From assembly GCA_964584315.1 (NCBI GenBank), contig CAZOZO010000029.1, positions 1-40,037 on the forward strand: a DNA stretch of 40,037 nt. Direction: 5' to 3'. The DNA comes from CAXXOK01 sp964584315 (GTDB lineage Bacteria > Bacillota > Clostridia > Christensenellales > Aristaeellaceae). The position numbers and the translations under genes were made by a program. Within the stretch, counting starts at the first letter, position 1, and each line of letters begins with the position of its first letter. Below, piece after piece: positions 32,571 through 40,037 of this stretch. The notes beneath the pieces are model-generated. The model saw only the letters and a program-made list of their open reading frames with translations. It had not been told where the DNA came from and did not search any database.

Positions 32571-32907
32571 GTAAACGCCCTCCATCGCATCTTGTATGCT
32601 TGTGCCGACAGGCGACCGCCCGCAGCATTGCGCCCGCTATGAACGAATGAACCCTGTCCGTTGTCTGTGATAGAGACGGTGAAGTATGATGCGCCTGAAG
32701 CTTTGTACAATGGCCCCATGCCGCCATGCGCGGGCCCTTTTCCCTGTGGCATAGGTTCTGCGGATGCGTGCACTTTTCCTCTTGCGCATTTGTAAAGCCC
32801 GCGTGCACGAATGCAAAACAGGGCGGCAAGCCGCACGGTTCTCCCGCCGTGCGCCTGCCGCCCTGTTTCATGGTCAGTCCGTTTTGCGCGCACCGGCGCG
32901 CATTGTG
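32571..32907. other. Intergenic region upstream of the three-paralogue operon
   Basis: It holds the terminator at 32816-32868. A weak - strand promoter is possible (TTGTAC near 32719 with CATACT 16 bp on). An open frame crosses the terminator on the - strand, but it has no SD and is judged non-coding. Confidence 0.45.
32816..32868 (-). terminator. Terminator of the DUF4097-like gene
   Basis: Long hairpin: AAACAGGGCGGCA at one end and TGCCGCCCTGTTT at the other, with an inner stem around CCGCACGG/CCGTGCG. The arms give a U-run on either strand; the nearest gene reading into it ends at 32908. Confidence 0.85.
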
Positions 32908-33789
32908 TTACCGCTTGCTGATTTCGATATCGCCGCTCGTGCAGGCGATGCTCACGCTGCCCTCGCCGCCGTTCACCTTGCCACGCAGGGTGTCCGGCTC
33001 CTGCCCGAAGGCCGCGATCTCCTCAAAGTCGCTCTGCACATAGCTGCTGGTGCGGCTGATGGCAAAGCCGAACGAAGCGTCCGCAGGCAGCGCGAGCGCC
33101 ACCTTGCCGGAGGTGCTGCGGACGGTCAGCGCGTCGCCGCCAAAGGCGGCATAGGTCAGGTTCATGTCCGCGGAAGTGGCGGTCACAGCCGCGTCGCGGG
33201 CGGTCAGCGCGCGCACGGTCACCTGGCCGCTGGTCGCCTCGATGGTCAGGCTGTCGGCGGTGATGCTTTCTGCCGTAATGCCACCGGAGGTGCTCACCAG
33301 TGAAACCGCGTGCGCGGTCACGGGGGCCAGCTTGATCTCGCCCGAGGAGCTGCCGGCGCTCAGCCGGTCAAGGGTAAGGGCGTCCAGCGCCAGCTCGCCG
33401 GAGGACGTATCCGCAGCGAGGCTCTGCGCGTAGTTCATGGGCAGGTACACGTCCAGGGTCATGTGCTCCTGCGCGAAGGTGATGGTCGCCTCTCTGGCTT
33501 CGGTCACGGTCAGCACGCCGCCCTGCTGGCTGCACTCCAGCCAGATCTTCTTGGGCGCGTCGCCGTAGAGGCGGAACTTGACCTCGTTGCCCACGGGGGC
33601 GCTGATGATGTGCACACGGGTGCTGGCGGCGCTCACGCGGATCTCGGTGATGCCCTCCAGCGCGAAGGTCTGGGTTTCGTCGATGTTGTTGTTCACGGCC
33701 AGCGCGGGCAGCGCCAGCAGCACGGCCAGAAACAGCAGGATGGCCGCGAGTACCTTGTTGGCATGGATGGGGATGCGTTGCGGTTGCAT
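32908..33789 (-). CDS. Exported DUF4097-like beta-strand repeat protein
   Basis: 293 residues from ATG 33789, with GGAGG upstream. A signal peptide or N-terminal anchor covers about residues 13-32 (LAAILLFLAVLLALPALA). The rest is a run of short beta-strand repeats of the form TSSGELAL, SSSGEIKL, STSGGITA, ATSGQVTV, ATSADMNL, STSGKVAL and CTSGDIEI, the pattern of DUF4097/LiaG-type proteins, predicted to form a right-handed beta-helix. Relatives are often linked to envelope-stress regulators, but none is adjacent here. It has its own terminator. Function unknown beyond a probable cell-surface role. Confidence 0.85.
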   Translation of the reverse strand: MQPQRIPIHANKVLAAILLFLAVLLALPALAVNNNIDETQTFALEGITEIRVSAASTRVHIISAPVGNEVKFRLYGDAPKKIWLECSQQGGVLTVTEAREATITFAQEHMTLDVYLPMNYAQSLAADTSSGELALDALTLDRLSAGSSSGEIKLAPVTAHAVSLVSTSGGITAESITADSLTIEATSGQVTVRALTARDAAVTATSADMNLTYAAFGGDALTVRSTSGKVALALPADASFGFAISRTSSYVQSDFEEIAAFGQEPDTLRGKVNGGEGSVSIACTSGDIEISKR

Positions 33790-34142
33790 AAAAGGATTTC
33801 CTCCTGTAATTGCTTCAAAATTTGGTTGTGGTGCGCGCGGCCCGTTCAGGCGCGCGGGAACAGGGCGTAACGCCTTGCGGCATTTGGCCCGTATATCGGT
33901 CTTGATGGATCAACTTCTGTTGCAGCTTAAAGCCTTCGCCCGCGCTGCGCGGCAGCCCTGGCAGGTTTTACGCCTGCGGGCACGCGCCTTGGCCTGCGCA
34001 TGTCGCGCGGCCCATGGGCTGTTTGGTTTTGGTTTGCCTGTGGATGGCCTTATCCATGCCCGTCCGGCATTGGCTGGGGGGCTTTGCCCCACGGCGCTGC
34101 GGCGGGTTTCGTGTGCTCAAGCAGGCTTTGACAGCCCTGTGT
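33790..34142. other. Intergenic region between DUF4097-like and GtrA-like genes
   Basis: 353 bp without a convincing gene. A 12-bp perfect palindrome TTGATGGATCAA-type element (TTGAT, GG, ATCAA) lies at 33902-33913. A hairpin (GGGGGGCTTTGCCCC, about 34075-34089) may end the GtrA-like transcript. Confidence 0.4.
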
Positions 34143-34637
34143 TCAATCGGCCGTGATGCCCTGGGCGCCTTCCTTGGCGGCGGCGCGTCTGGCCAGCTCG
34201 TTGGTGTCGATGGTGTAGCGATACACCACGAAACGCTGGTACAGGTACTCCGTCACAAAGTTGATGACCATCGTGCCACCCAGCACGATGTACTCGTTCC
34301 AGCCAGCCTTGGTGAGCGCGTCGCCCCACCAGATGGACAGCGGCGTGAACACCAGGTAGTACAGGAACACCAGCGTCATGGCCTTGGAGATGTTCTCCAC
34401 ACTGCGGAAGGTGTAGCGGCGGTTGAACGTGAAGTTCCACAGCACGCTCAAAACCAGCGCAACGCCATACCCCAGCCAGTAGGGGAACTTGAACACTTCG
34501 TTAAGCAGCGTGAACGACAGGGCCTGTATGAGGCCTGCCGAGATCGAAAACAGCGTGAATTTGACCATCTGCCAGCCCTGCTGGCGTGTCGTAAGCTGCT
34601 TGACCTGTTTCCCCTGCGTATCGGGCGTGCCTTGCAT
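34143..34637 (-). CDS. GtrA-like membrane protein
   Basis: 164 residues from ATG 34637 (AGGATG upstream); the longer open frame would place the start inside the promoter region. Four hydrophobic helices and the sequence FPYWLGYGVALVLSVLWNFTFNRRYTF match the GtrA/DPMS family (PF04138), which flips or helps transfer polyprenyl-linked sugars for cell-envelope glycans. The second half carries LGGTMVINFVTEYLYQRFVVYR, also typical. It has its own near-consensus promoter. No glycosyltransferase lies beside it, so the glycan involved is unknown. Confidence 0.9.
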   Translation of the reverse strand: MQGTPDTQGKQVKQLTTRQQGWQMVKFTLFSISAGLIQALSFTLLNEVFKFPYWLGYGVALVLSVLWNFTFNRRYTFRSVENISKAMTLVFLYYLVFTPLSIWWGDALTKAGWNEYIVLGGTMVINFVTEYLYQRFVVYRYTIDTNELARRAAAKEGAQGITAD

Positions 34638-34694
34638 GGCCGCACATCCTCGCTTTGCGCGGCTTGCCCATGGGCGTGCGCCGCTTTTGCGCCT

Positions 34695-34723
34695 ATCGTA
34701 CCCCATCGGGACGGTTCCGTCAA
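34695..34723 (-). promoter_or_regulatory. Promoter of the GtrA-like gene
   Basis: On the - strand TTGACG (34723-34718), 17-bp spacer, TACGAT (34700-34695). Confidence 0.8.
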
Positions 34724-35548
34724 GGGTTGCGCGGGCGGTTTATGGGAGGATGGCCTGCCTGCCCCATGCGGGGGCGGCGCATCCGGCGGGGGAACGGGTC
34801 GGGTCTTGCGGGTTCTGCCGCGCCGCGACGGGTCGTTCGCGGGGCGGCGCTATGTCATGCTCGTAGGGTCGTAACGTTTTGTGTGTCGCGTTGGGCTTTC
34901 ATGTGCCGGCCCCGCGCAAGCCATACGCGGCGGGCGGCGGTCATTGATGGTTCATTTGCATTCAGCTTGTCGGCCCCGCGCCTGCGATGCGCGGCGGGCG
35001 ACGGTCGCGTTGTGTTCATTTGCGCTTGTTTTTTGCCGGCCCCGCGTTTGCGATGCGCGGCGGGCGGCGGCGGTCGTGCGTGTCACTGGTTGGCTTCGCG
35101 TTTGCCCATCGGGCCGCTGTTTTGCGCCAGCGGTTCGGCGGGCAAGGGGGTCATCCGCAAGCAGCCGTTTCATGGCGGATGGCCGGGGCTTCGGGCGGGG
35201 CGCTTGGCCCTGTTTACGGCTTACGCGGGGCTGTTCCGCGCGTGCCCGCCTCCCACCAAGGGGGTGCAACGCGGTATGCCCGGGCAGCCATGCCCGTATG
35301 CGCCATAACGCCGCGCGGCCTTGGCAGCACCCACCGCTGCCGCCCGCGCATGCTGGCAACGGCGCTATGGTAACACAACCCGCCGCCAAATGCATCCCCC
35401 TTTGCATGAAAACATCGTTTTTCTGCTTCAAAACATCAATACAAGTGGGGCGCAGGTGTTATTTTGTATACAATTTTGGACATTATCAGCGAATTTGGCA
35501 CATACTGGCGGCCGGGATGCACATTCTGGTCGTGTGCGTCTCAGGCGT
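34724..35548. other. Long non-coding region between the GtrA-like promoter and metH
   Basis: About 825 bp. It holds the tandem repeat at 34905-35072 and many GC-rich inverted repeats. The part next to metH (about 35400-35510) is visibly AT-richer and contains the palindrome TTGTATACAA. Several open frames cross the region on both strands; none has an SD or recognisable protein. The region could carry a structured RNA, but I match it to no known class. Confidence 0.5.
34905..35072. repeat. Imperfect tandem repeat, period 64-66 bp, about 2.6 copies
   Basis: Units start at 34905, 34969 and 35035. Each begins with GYCGGCCCCGCG, continues with a TGCGATGCGCGGCGGGCG-type segment that can pair back on the start, and the first two end with a TTCATTTGC-containing spacer. 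Each unit can form a hairpin. Confidence 0.8.
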
Positions 35549-38182
35549 TTACCCCAATATCTCCCCCGCGATGCGCACCGAGCCCATCGCGTCCGCGGCG
35601 TAGGCGTCCGCGCCCAGCTCATGGGCCAGCTCCTCGGTCAGCACCGCGCCGCCCACCATGATTTTGACCTGCGGCAGCTCGCGCCTGAGCTGCGCGATGG
35701 TCTCCCGCATGGCGGGCACGGTGGTAGTCATCAGCGCGGAGAGGCCCACCAGCGTAACGCCCGCCTCGCGCGCGGCATGGACCACCGCCTCCGGCGGCAC
35801 GTTGCGCCCCAGGTCGATCACGCCAAAGCCATAGCTGCCCAGCAGCGTGGCCACGATGTTCTTGCCGATGTCGTGCACATCGCCGTGCACGGTCGCCAGC
35901 AGCACCGTGCGGCTGGCGCTGGGCTTGCTCTCCGGCATGCGGGCGGTGGCCGTGTCGATGGCCAGCTTGGCCGCTGTGGCGCTCTGCATCAGCTGGGGCA
36001 GGAAGTATTGCCCGCGCTCGTAGCGCGCGCCTACCTCCTGCAGCGCGGGGATCACCCCGTTTTCCACCACGGTGAGCGGCGGCGCGCCCGCGGCTATGGC
36101 GGCGTTTGCCGCGTCCTGCGCGGCTTTGCCCAGCCCGCGCACGATGGCCTGATACAGCGGCGCCAAATCGCCGCCCGCCTGCGCGGCGGGCGCATCGGCC
36201 TTGGCCGCCGATGCGGGCTTGCCCTGCGGGGCGCTTGCCGGCGCGGCAGCCGCGGCGCAGGCCTCGCAGCCGCAGGCGTTTGCGGGCGTGGCGGGCGCAG
36301 CAGCCCCCTGCGCGATGTTCAGCGCCGCCTCCGCGCGGCGGATGGCCTCGCCCGCCAGCCGCACGGCCTCGCGCGCGGCGCTGTCCGCGGAGGTCGCCAA
36401 CGCCTGCGCGGGGGCCTTGTCGGCCTCGCTTTCCGCTGCGGCGGCGGCCAGGTATTGTTCAAACCCTTCGTCAAAGCCCAGCGCGGCGCTGGCACTGATA
36501 AAAGCATCGCGCACGGGCGCGTCCAGCGGGTTGATGATCGCGGCGGAAAGCCCCTTCTCCATCGCCATGGCGAGGAACGCCGCGGTGATGACCCCGCGCC
36601 TTGGCAGGCCGAAGCTCACATTGCTCACGCCCAGCACGGTTTTCACGCGCAGCTCCTGCGTGAGCACGCGCACGGTTTCCAGCGTGGTGCGGGCGGCGGC
36701 GGGGTCGGTCGCCACGGTCATGGTGAGCGCGTCAAACAGCAGGTCGCGCTTGGCAACGCCGTACCGCTCCGCCTCGGCGATGATGCGCTGCGCGATGGCG
36801 ATGCGCCCTTCCACCGTAACGGGGATGCCCTCCTCGTCCAGCGTGAGGCACACGACCGCGCCGCCGTACGTTTTCGCCAGCGGGAACACCTCGTCCATCA
36901 CGTGCTGCTTGCCGCTCACACTGTTGATGATGGGCTTGCCCACGTATACGCGCAGGGCGTTTTCAAGGGCCTTGGGGTCGGCGGTATCCAATTGCAGCGG
37001 CACGCCCGCGACGCCCTGCACGGCCTCGGTCACGGCGGGCAGCAGCGCGGCCTCGTCAAGCTCCGGCAGGCCCACGTTCACGTCCAGCGTGTGCGCGCCC
37101 GCCTCCAGCTGGGCGGTGGCCTCGCCGAGCAGGTAGTCCATATCGCCCTCGCGCAGGGCCTGCTTCATGCGCTTTTTGCCCGTGGGGTTCAGCCGCTCGC
37201 CAATGATCACGGGCTTTGGCCCCAGCGCGACCGTGGCGCTGCGGCCGGATACAAACGTGGGCGCAAGCCCGTCCGCAGGCGGCGCGGCGATGGGCACAAG
37301 CGTCATGCCATGCGTGGCTTTCACCAGCGCCGCGATGTGCGCGGGGGTCGTGCCGCAGCAGCCGCCCACGCCGTGCACGCCCAGCCGCACGGCCTCGGCC
37401 ATGTCCGCGGCGAACTGCTCCGGCTGGGTGGCAAACACCGTTTTGCCCTCCACGATGGTGGGCACGCTGGCGTTGGGCATGAAGAACACGGGCTTGCCGC
37501 CCGCGCAGGCAAGCAGCCGCTTCAGGTTGCCAAGCAGCGCGGCGGGTTCGCGCCCGCAGTTCAGGCCCAGCGCGTCCACGCCGTGCATGGCGGTCAGCAT
37601 GGCCGCCGCGCCCTCGATATCCGCGCCGGTCAGCAGCCTGCCGCTTACGTCAAACGTCATGCTCACCAAGACCGGCAAATCAGCCTTGGCCTGCGAAAGC
37701 GCCTCGCGGTAGCCCAGCACCGCGGCCTTGATCTCCCTTAGGTCGGTCATGGTTTCGGCAAACAGCGCGTCCACCCCCGCGTCGATGGCGGTCAGCGCCA
37801 TGTCGCGATAGATACGCACGGCATCCTCGAATTCCAGCTCGCCAAGGGGTTTCAGGAGCCGCCCCAAACTGCCCGCGTCCATGGCCACGTAGCCGTGGCC
37901 CGCCTCGCGCACCGCCTCCTTGGCAAGCGAAACGCCCGCGCGCAGCACGGCCTGCCACTCGCTCTCAAAATGCAGGGGGCTCGCCCCGAACGTGTTGGCC
38001 GCCACGATGTCGCTGCCCGCGGCAAGGTAGGCCGCGTACACGGCCTTGACCTCTTCCGGGTGCGTGAGGTTCCAGCGTTCCGGCTGCTCGCCGCCTTTCA
38101 GGCCCTTGGCCTGCAGCATGGTGCCAAAGCCGCCGTCAAAATACGTGAGGCGCTCGTGGAGGAGCGAGAGAAAAGGATGCAT
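35549..38182 (-). CDS. metH: Cobalamin-dependent methionine synthase (without activation domain)
   Basis: 877 residues from ATG 38182; the AAAGGAG site lies 8 nt before it and only 2 nt before the in-frame ATG at 38188. Homocysteine domain (about 1-300): zinc Cys in GLNCGREPA and GGCCGTTPAHI. Pterin-binding domain (about 320-585): VIIGERLNPTGKKRM and the methyl-tetrahydrofolate barrel. An Ala/Pro-rich linker (about 590-670) with a CGCEAC motif follows. Cobalamin cap and binding domains (about 670-877) have DVHDIGKN with the axial His and MVGGAVLT. The SAM-binding reactivation domain of E. coli MetH is missing, as is common in Clostridia, where a separate activase is used. It makes methionine from homocysteine. 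Confidence 0.95.
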   Translation of the reverse strand: MHPFLSLLHERLTYFDGGFGTMLQAKGLKGGEQPERWNLTHPEEVKAVYAAYLAAGSDIVAANTFGASPLHFESEWQAVLRAGVSLAKEAVREAGHGYVAMDAGSLGRLLKPLGELEFEDAVRIYRDMALTAIDAGVDALFAETMTDLREIKAAVLGYREALSQAKADLPVLVSMTFDVSGRLLTGADIEGAAAMLTAMHGVDALGLNCGREPAALLGNLKRLLACAGGKPVFFMPNASVPTIVEGKTVFATQPEQFAADMAEAVRLGVHGVGGCCGTTPAHIAALVKATHGMTLVPIAAPPADGLAPTFVSGRSATVALGPKPVIIGERLNPTGKKRMKQALREGDMDYLLGEATAQLEAGAHTLDVNVGLPELDEAALLPAVTEAVQGVAGVPLQLDTADPKALENALRVYVGKPIINSVSGKQHVMDEVFPLAKTYGGAVVCLTLDEEGIPVTVEGRIAIAQRIIAEAERYGVAKRDLLFDALTMTVATDPAAARTTLETVRVLTQELRVKTVLGVSNVSFGLPRRGVITAAFLAMAMEKGLSAAIINPLDAPVRDAFISASAALGFDEGFEQYLAAAAAESEADKAPAQALATSADSAAREAVRLAGEAIRRAEAALNIAQGAAAPATPANACGCEACAAAAAPASAPQGKPASAAKADAPAAQAGGDLAPLYQAIVRGLGKAAQDAANAAIAAGAPPLTVVENGVIPALQEVGARYERGQYFLPQLMQSATAAKLAIDTATARMPESKPSASRTVLLATVHGDVHDIGKNIVATLLGSYGFGVIDLGRNVPPEAVVHAAREAGVTLVGLSALMTTTVPAMRETIAQLRRELPQVKIMVGGAVLTEELAHELGADAYAADAMGSVRIAGEILG

Positions 38183-38286
38183 GGGCATGACTCCTTTCGG
38201 TTTGGCGGGTAGCGGCGCGACTGGCGCGGAGGAAGCACGGAGGAGGGTTTGGCAACAAACAGCCACTTCAGGCCGGGTCATGGCAC

Positions 38287-38301
38287 GGTACATATCGTAC
38301 C
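38287..38301. promoter_or_regulatory. Palindrome in the metH upstream region
   Basis: GGTACATATCGTACC is an inverted repeat (GGTAC, 5 nt, GTACC) about 105 bp before the metH start. It may be an operator or overlap the promoter; no S-box or cobalamin riboswitch is visible in this leader. Confidence 0.35.
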
Positions 38302-38406
38302 ATAGAGCGATTGACTACGTATCATAAGGCCGTCGTTTCGTTTCTCTACCCTGAGATCGAATCAGTATGCTTTCAGGCTTAGGCTATGCCGTTCGTTTGA
38401 ACGCCG

Positions 38407-39273
38407 TCACCGCGCCAGTATCGCGCCCAAATTGCGGAACACATCCTGCGCCACGTCCACGCGGTTCATGGTGTACAGATGGATGTTGTTGACCCCGTTG
38501 GCGATCAGGTCGATGATCTGCTCGGTGGCGTACGCCACGCCCGCCTGCCGCATGCTGGCAGGGTCGTCGCCGAAGCGATCCACAATGCTCCAGAAGCGCG
38601 CGGGCAGCGTCGCGCCGGAGAGCGAAGCGATGCGCTTGATCTGCTTGGCGTTTACCACCGGCATGACCCCCGCGCCGATGGGCACGGTAATGCCCGCGTT
38701 CAGCGCCCGGTACATGAAGTTGTACAGCGTGGCGTTGTCAAAGAACATCTGCGTGGTCAAAAAATCGACGCCCGCGTCCACCTTCTGCCTGAGGTGGGCC
38801 AGATCTTCCGCGCGGTTGCCCGCCTCGGGGTGGCCCTCCGGGTAGCAGGCCGCGCCCACGCAAAAGCCGCCGCGCTTTTTCACATAGGCCACCAGCTCCG
38901 CGGCGTACTCGAAATGGTCGCCCTGCGGGAAGCTCGCCCCCTCTGGGATATCGCCGCGCAGCGCCAGCACATTGCCCACGCCCGCCGCCTCCAGGCCGTC
39001 CAGCACATCGCCGATCTTAGGCACCGTATCGTTGATGCACGTCAGGTGCGCCAGCGCGGGCACGCCGGCCGCCTGCACCGCCTGCGCAAGCTCCCGCGTG
39101 AACTGCGGGGTTTTGCCCGCCGCCCCATAGGTCACGCTCACGTAGGCGGGTTTCAGCGCGGCGATGTCCTGCACGACCTGCTTGAACTCGTCCACCTTTG
39201 CGGATTCCTTGGGCGGGAAAATTTCACAGCTCAGGTGCACCCGGTTGTCCTGGAGCAGGGAAACGATACGCAT
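38407..39273 (-). CDS. metF: 5,10-methylenetetrahydrofolate reductase
   Basis: 288 residues, full-length MetF. It reduces methylene-tetrahydrofolate to methyl-tetrahydrofolate, the methyl donor for MetH. Landmarks: CEIFPPK with the catalytic Glu, SVTYGAAG, the HLTCIN strand, NVLALRGDIPEG and TTQMFFDN. ATG 39273 follows AAAAGGAG. It lies 225 bp upstream of metH on the same strand, so the two are neighbours in the same pathway and may be co-transcribed, although no terminator or clear promoter decides this. Confidence 0.95.
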   Translation of the reverse strand: MRIVSLLQDNRVHLSCEIFPPKESAKVDEFKQVVQDIAALKPAYVSVTYGAAGKTPQFTRELAQAVQAAGVPALAHLTCINDTVPKIGDVLDGLEAAGVGNVLALRGDIPEGASFPQGDHFEYAAELVAYVKKRGGFCVGAACYPEGHPEAGNRAEDLAHLRQKVDAGVDFLTTQMFFDNATLYNFMYRALNAGITVPIGAGVMPVVNAKQIKRIASLSGATLPARFWSIVDRFGDDPASMRQAGVAYATEQIIDLIANGVNNIHLYTMNRVDVAQDVFRNLGAILAR

Positions 39274-39377
39274 AATGCTCTCCTTTTGTTGAAGGTATCG
39301 TGGGCATATGAAGCTTATTGGTTTAGCATGCCGCTGGGGAAGGGTTGGGCGTTAAGCCCGGCTGGTCTGCTGATGCC

Positions 39378-39482
39378 GCGCGAGACATAGCCGCTTCGCG
39401 GCTGTTGTCGCGCTTACGGTTTTTCGCTACGGCGAGGGTCTTGGGGCGCTGCCCCAAACCCCGTAAGGGCCAATGGCCCTTA
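39378..39482. repeat. Three hairpins between metA and metF
   Basis: In order: an interrupted stem 39378-39413 (GCGC, GACA, AGCCGC arms), TTGGGGC-GCT-GCCCCAA at 39441-39457, and TAAGGGCC-AAT-GGCCCTTA at 39464-39482. The paired G-run/C-run hairpins resemble intergenic repeat elements common in clostridial genomes. They may end the metA transcript, though a U-tract is seen only on the + strand side. Confidence 0.5.
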
Positions 39483-39495
39483 ACCCCTCTTTTGT

Positions 39496-40037
39496 TTACT
39501 TTGGCAATGGGCTTAACCCCTTCGCCAGCTCATACGGCGTCTCCTGATACACAAAGTAATTCAGCCAATTGCTGAACAAAAGGCTTGCGTGCGCATGCCA
39601 GTTCATTTTCGGCGCGCGGGCGGGGTCGTCCTGCGGAAAGTAGTTCTCCGGCAGCGCAATGGGCAGCCCCTTATCCCGGTCGCGGTAATACTCGTGCGCC
39701 AGCGTGTCGCGGTCATACTCGCTGTGCCCCGTGGCAAACACCCTGCGCCCGTCGCGGCTGCGCACCAGCGCAGCGCCCGTCGCGGGCGACGTGGCCAGCA
39801 CGATCAAGTCCTCGCAGTTTTGAAGCGCCGCCTCGTCCAGCGCCGTGTGGCGGCTCATGGGCACCATGAAGCTATCGTCCAGCCCGCACAGCAGCTGGTC
39901 GCGCTTGTCCGTCAGCTCGGTCTCGAAAATGCCGAACAGCTTCGCGTCCAGCGGGTGCTTGTTCACCCCGTAATGGTAATAGAGCCCCGCCTGCGCCGCC
40001 CAGCAGATGTACAGCGTGCTGAACACCCGCCTGTCCG
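39496..40037 (-). CDS. metA: Homoserine O-acyltransferase (MetA family), C-terminal part
   Basis: The gene runs off the right edge; about 180 residues of the roughly 300 are seen. The nucleophile Cys is in STLYICWAAQAGLYYHYG, and the catalytic His and Glu are in ATGHSEYDRDTLAHEYYRD. The tail NYFPQDDPARAPKMNW and FSNWLNYFVYQETPYEL are typical of the family. It activates homoserine for methionine synthesis. Whether acetyl- or succinyl-CoA is used cannot be decided from this part; acetyl-CoA is usual in Bacillota. It lies upstream of metF and metH on the same strand. Confidence 0.95.
   Translation of the reverse strand, partial: DRRVFSTLYICWAAQAGLYYHYGVNKHPLDAKLFGIFETELTDKRDQLLCGLDDSFMVPMSRHTALDEAALQNCEDLIVLATSPATGAALVRSRDGRRVFATGHSEYDRDTLAHEYYRDRDKGLPIALPENYFPQDDPARAPKMNWHAHASLLFSNWLNYFVYQETPYELAKGLSPLPK

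Noticed and set aside
32471..32893. A 140-codon - strand frame across the terminator at 32816-32868, with a plausible-looking stretch (SYFTVSITDNGQGSFVHSG)
   Set aside because: It begins before the terminator hairpin, has no SD, and overlaps the third paralogue in another frame.
34905..35072. The tandem repeat as a CRISPR array
   Set aside because: Only about 2.6 units, imperfect repeats, similar spacers, and no cas genes in the window.
35321..37741. An 806-codon + strand open frame opposite metH
   Set aside because: MetH is unambiguous on the other strand; the + strand translation is His/Arg/Gly-rich and without domains.

Overview
The window comes from a GC-rich anaerobic bacterium, most likely a member of the Bacillota (class Clostridia). 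The evidence is consistent: strong GGAGG ribosome binding sites with occasional GTG and TTG starts, a SAM-I riboswitch in front of metK, an NfnAB-type electron-bifurcating transhydrogenase pair, a cobalamin-dependent MetH without the C-terminal activation domain, a clostridial-type 640-residue aconitase, and a tRNA gene that encodes its own CCA end. GC richness was judged by eye, not counted. I do not assign a genus.

Region 1 (1-19073, + strand) is one long catabolic gene cluster. It starts inside a sugar-binding protein gene and continues with a ribose/galactose-type ABC importer (one double ATPase, two permeases). Next come two tandemly duplicated short-chain dehydrogenases (SDRs), a zinc alcohol dehydrogenase, a cupin protein and a third SDR. 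Two split thiamine-diphosphate (ThDP) enzymes follow: a 2-oxoacid dehydrogenase E1 alpha/beta pair and transketolase N- and C-halves. After a 307-bp gap carrying a LacI-type operator come a URO-D-family protein, a lipoate ligase, a second URO-D-family protein, a mutarotase-like protein and NfnAB. No kinase, isomerase, E2 or E3 gene is present, so the route looks kinase-free and oxidative, with ThDP-dependent carbon-carbon cleavage. The substrate cannot be read from the sequence. A third URO-D-family gene (19455-20624, - strand) faces the cluster and carries nearly the same operator just downstream of a near-consensus promoter.

Region 2 (21056-25689) holds a tRNA-Arg(CCG) with its own promoter and terminator, a small membrane protein, an exported phosphodiester-glycosidase-like protein, an OmpR-type response regulator, its histidine kinase, and an exported protein with two PepSY-like segments. 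Three promoters here share one layout: two heptamers of type YTYTCAY spaced 11 bp apart, then exactly 10 bp, then the -10 box. This defines a local regulon. The PepSY-like gene has a (TGCC)6 tract at its signal-peptide junction that puts the mature part out of frame; 5 or 8 units would restore it.

Region 3 (25727-35548) has aconitase (-), an exported protein of unknown function (+), the SAM-I riboswitch and metK (+), three tandem paralogues of an unrecognised two-helix membrane protein family (-, one with a 1-bp frameshift), a DUF4097-like exported protein (-), a GtrA-like membrane protein (-), and a non-coding stretch with a 64-66 bp tandem repeat.

Region 4 (35549-40037, - strand) is a methionine/one-carbon block: metH, metF and the 3' part of metA, which runs off the right edge. 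With metK it covers homoserine acylation, methyl supply, homocysteine methylation and SAM synthesis.
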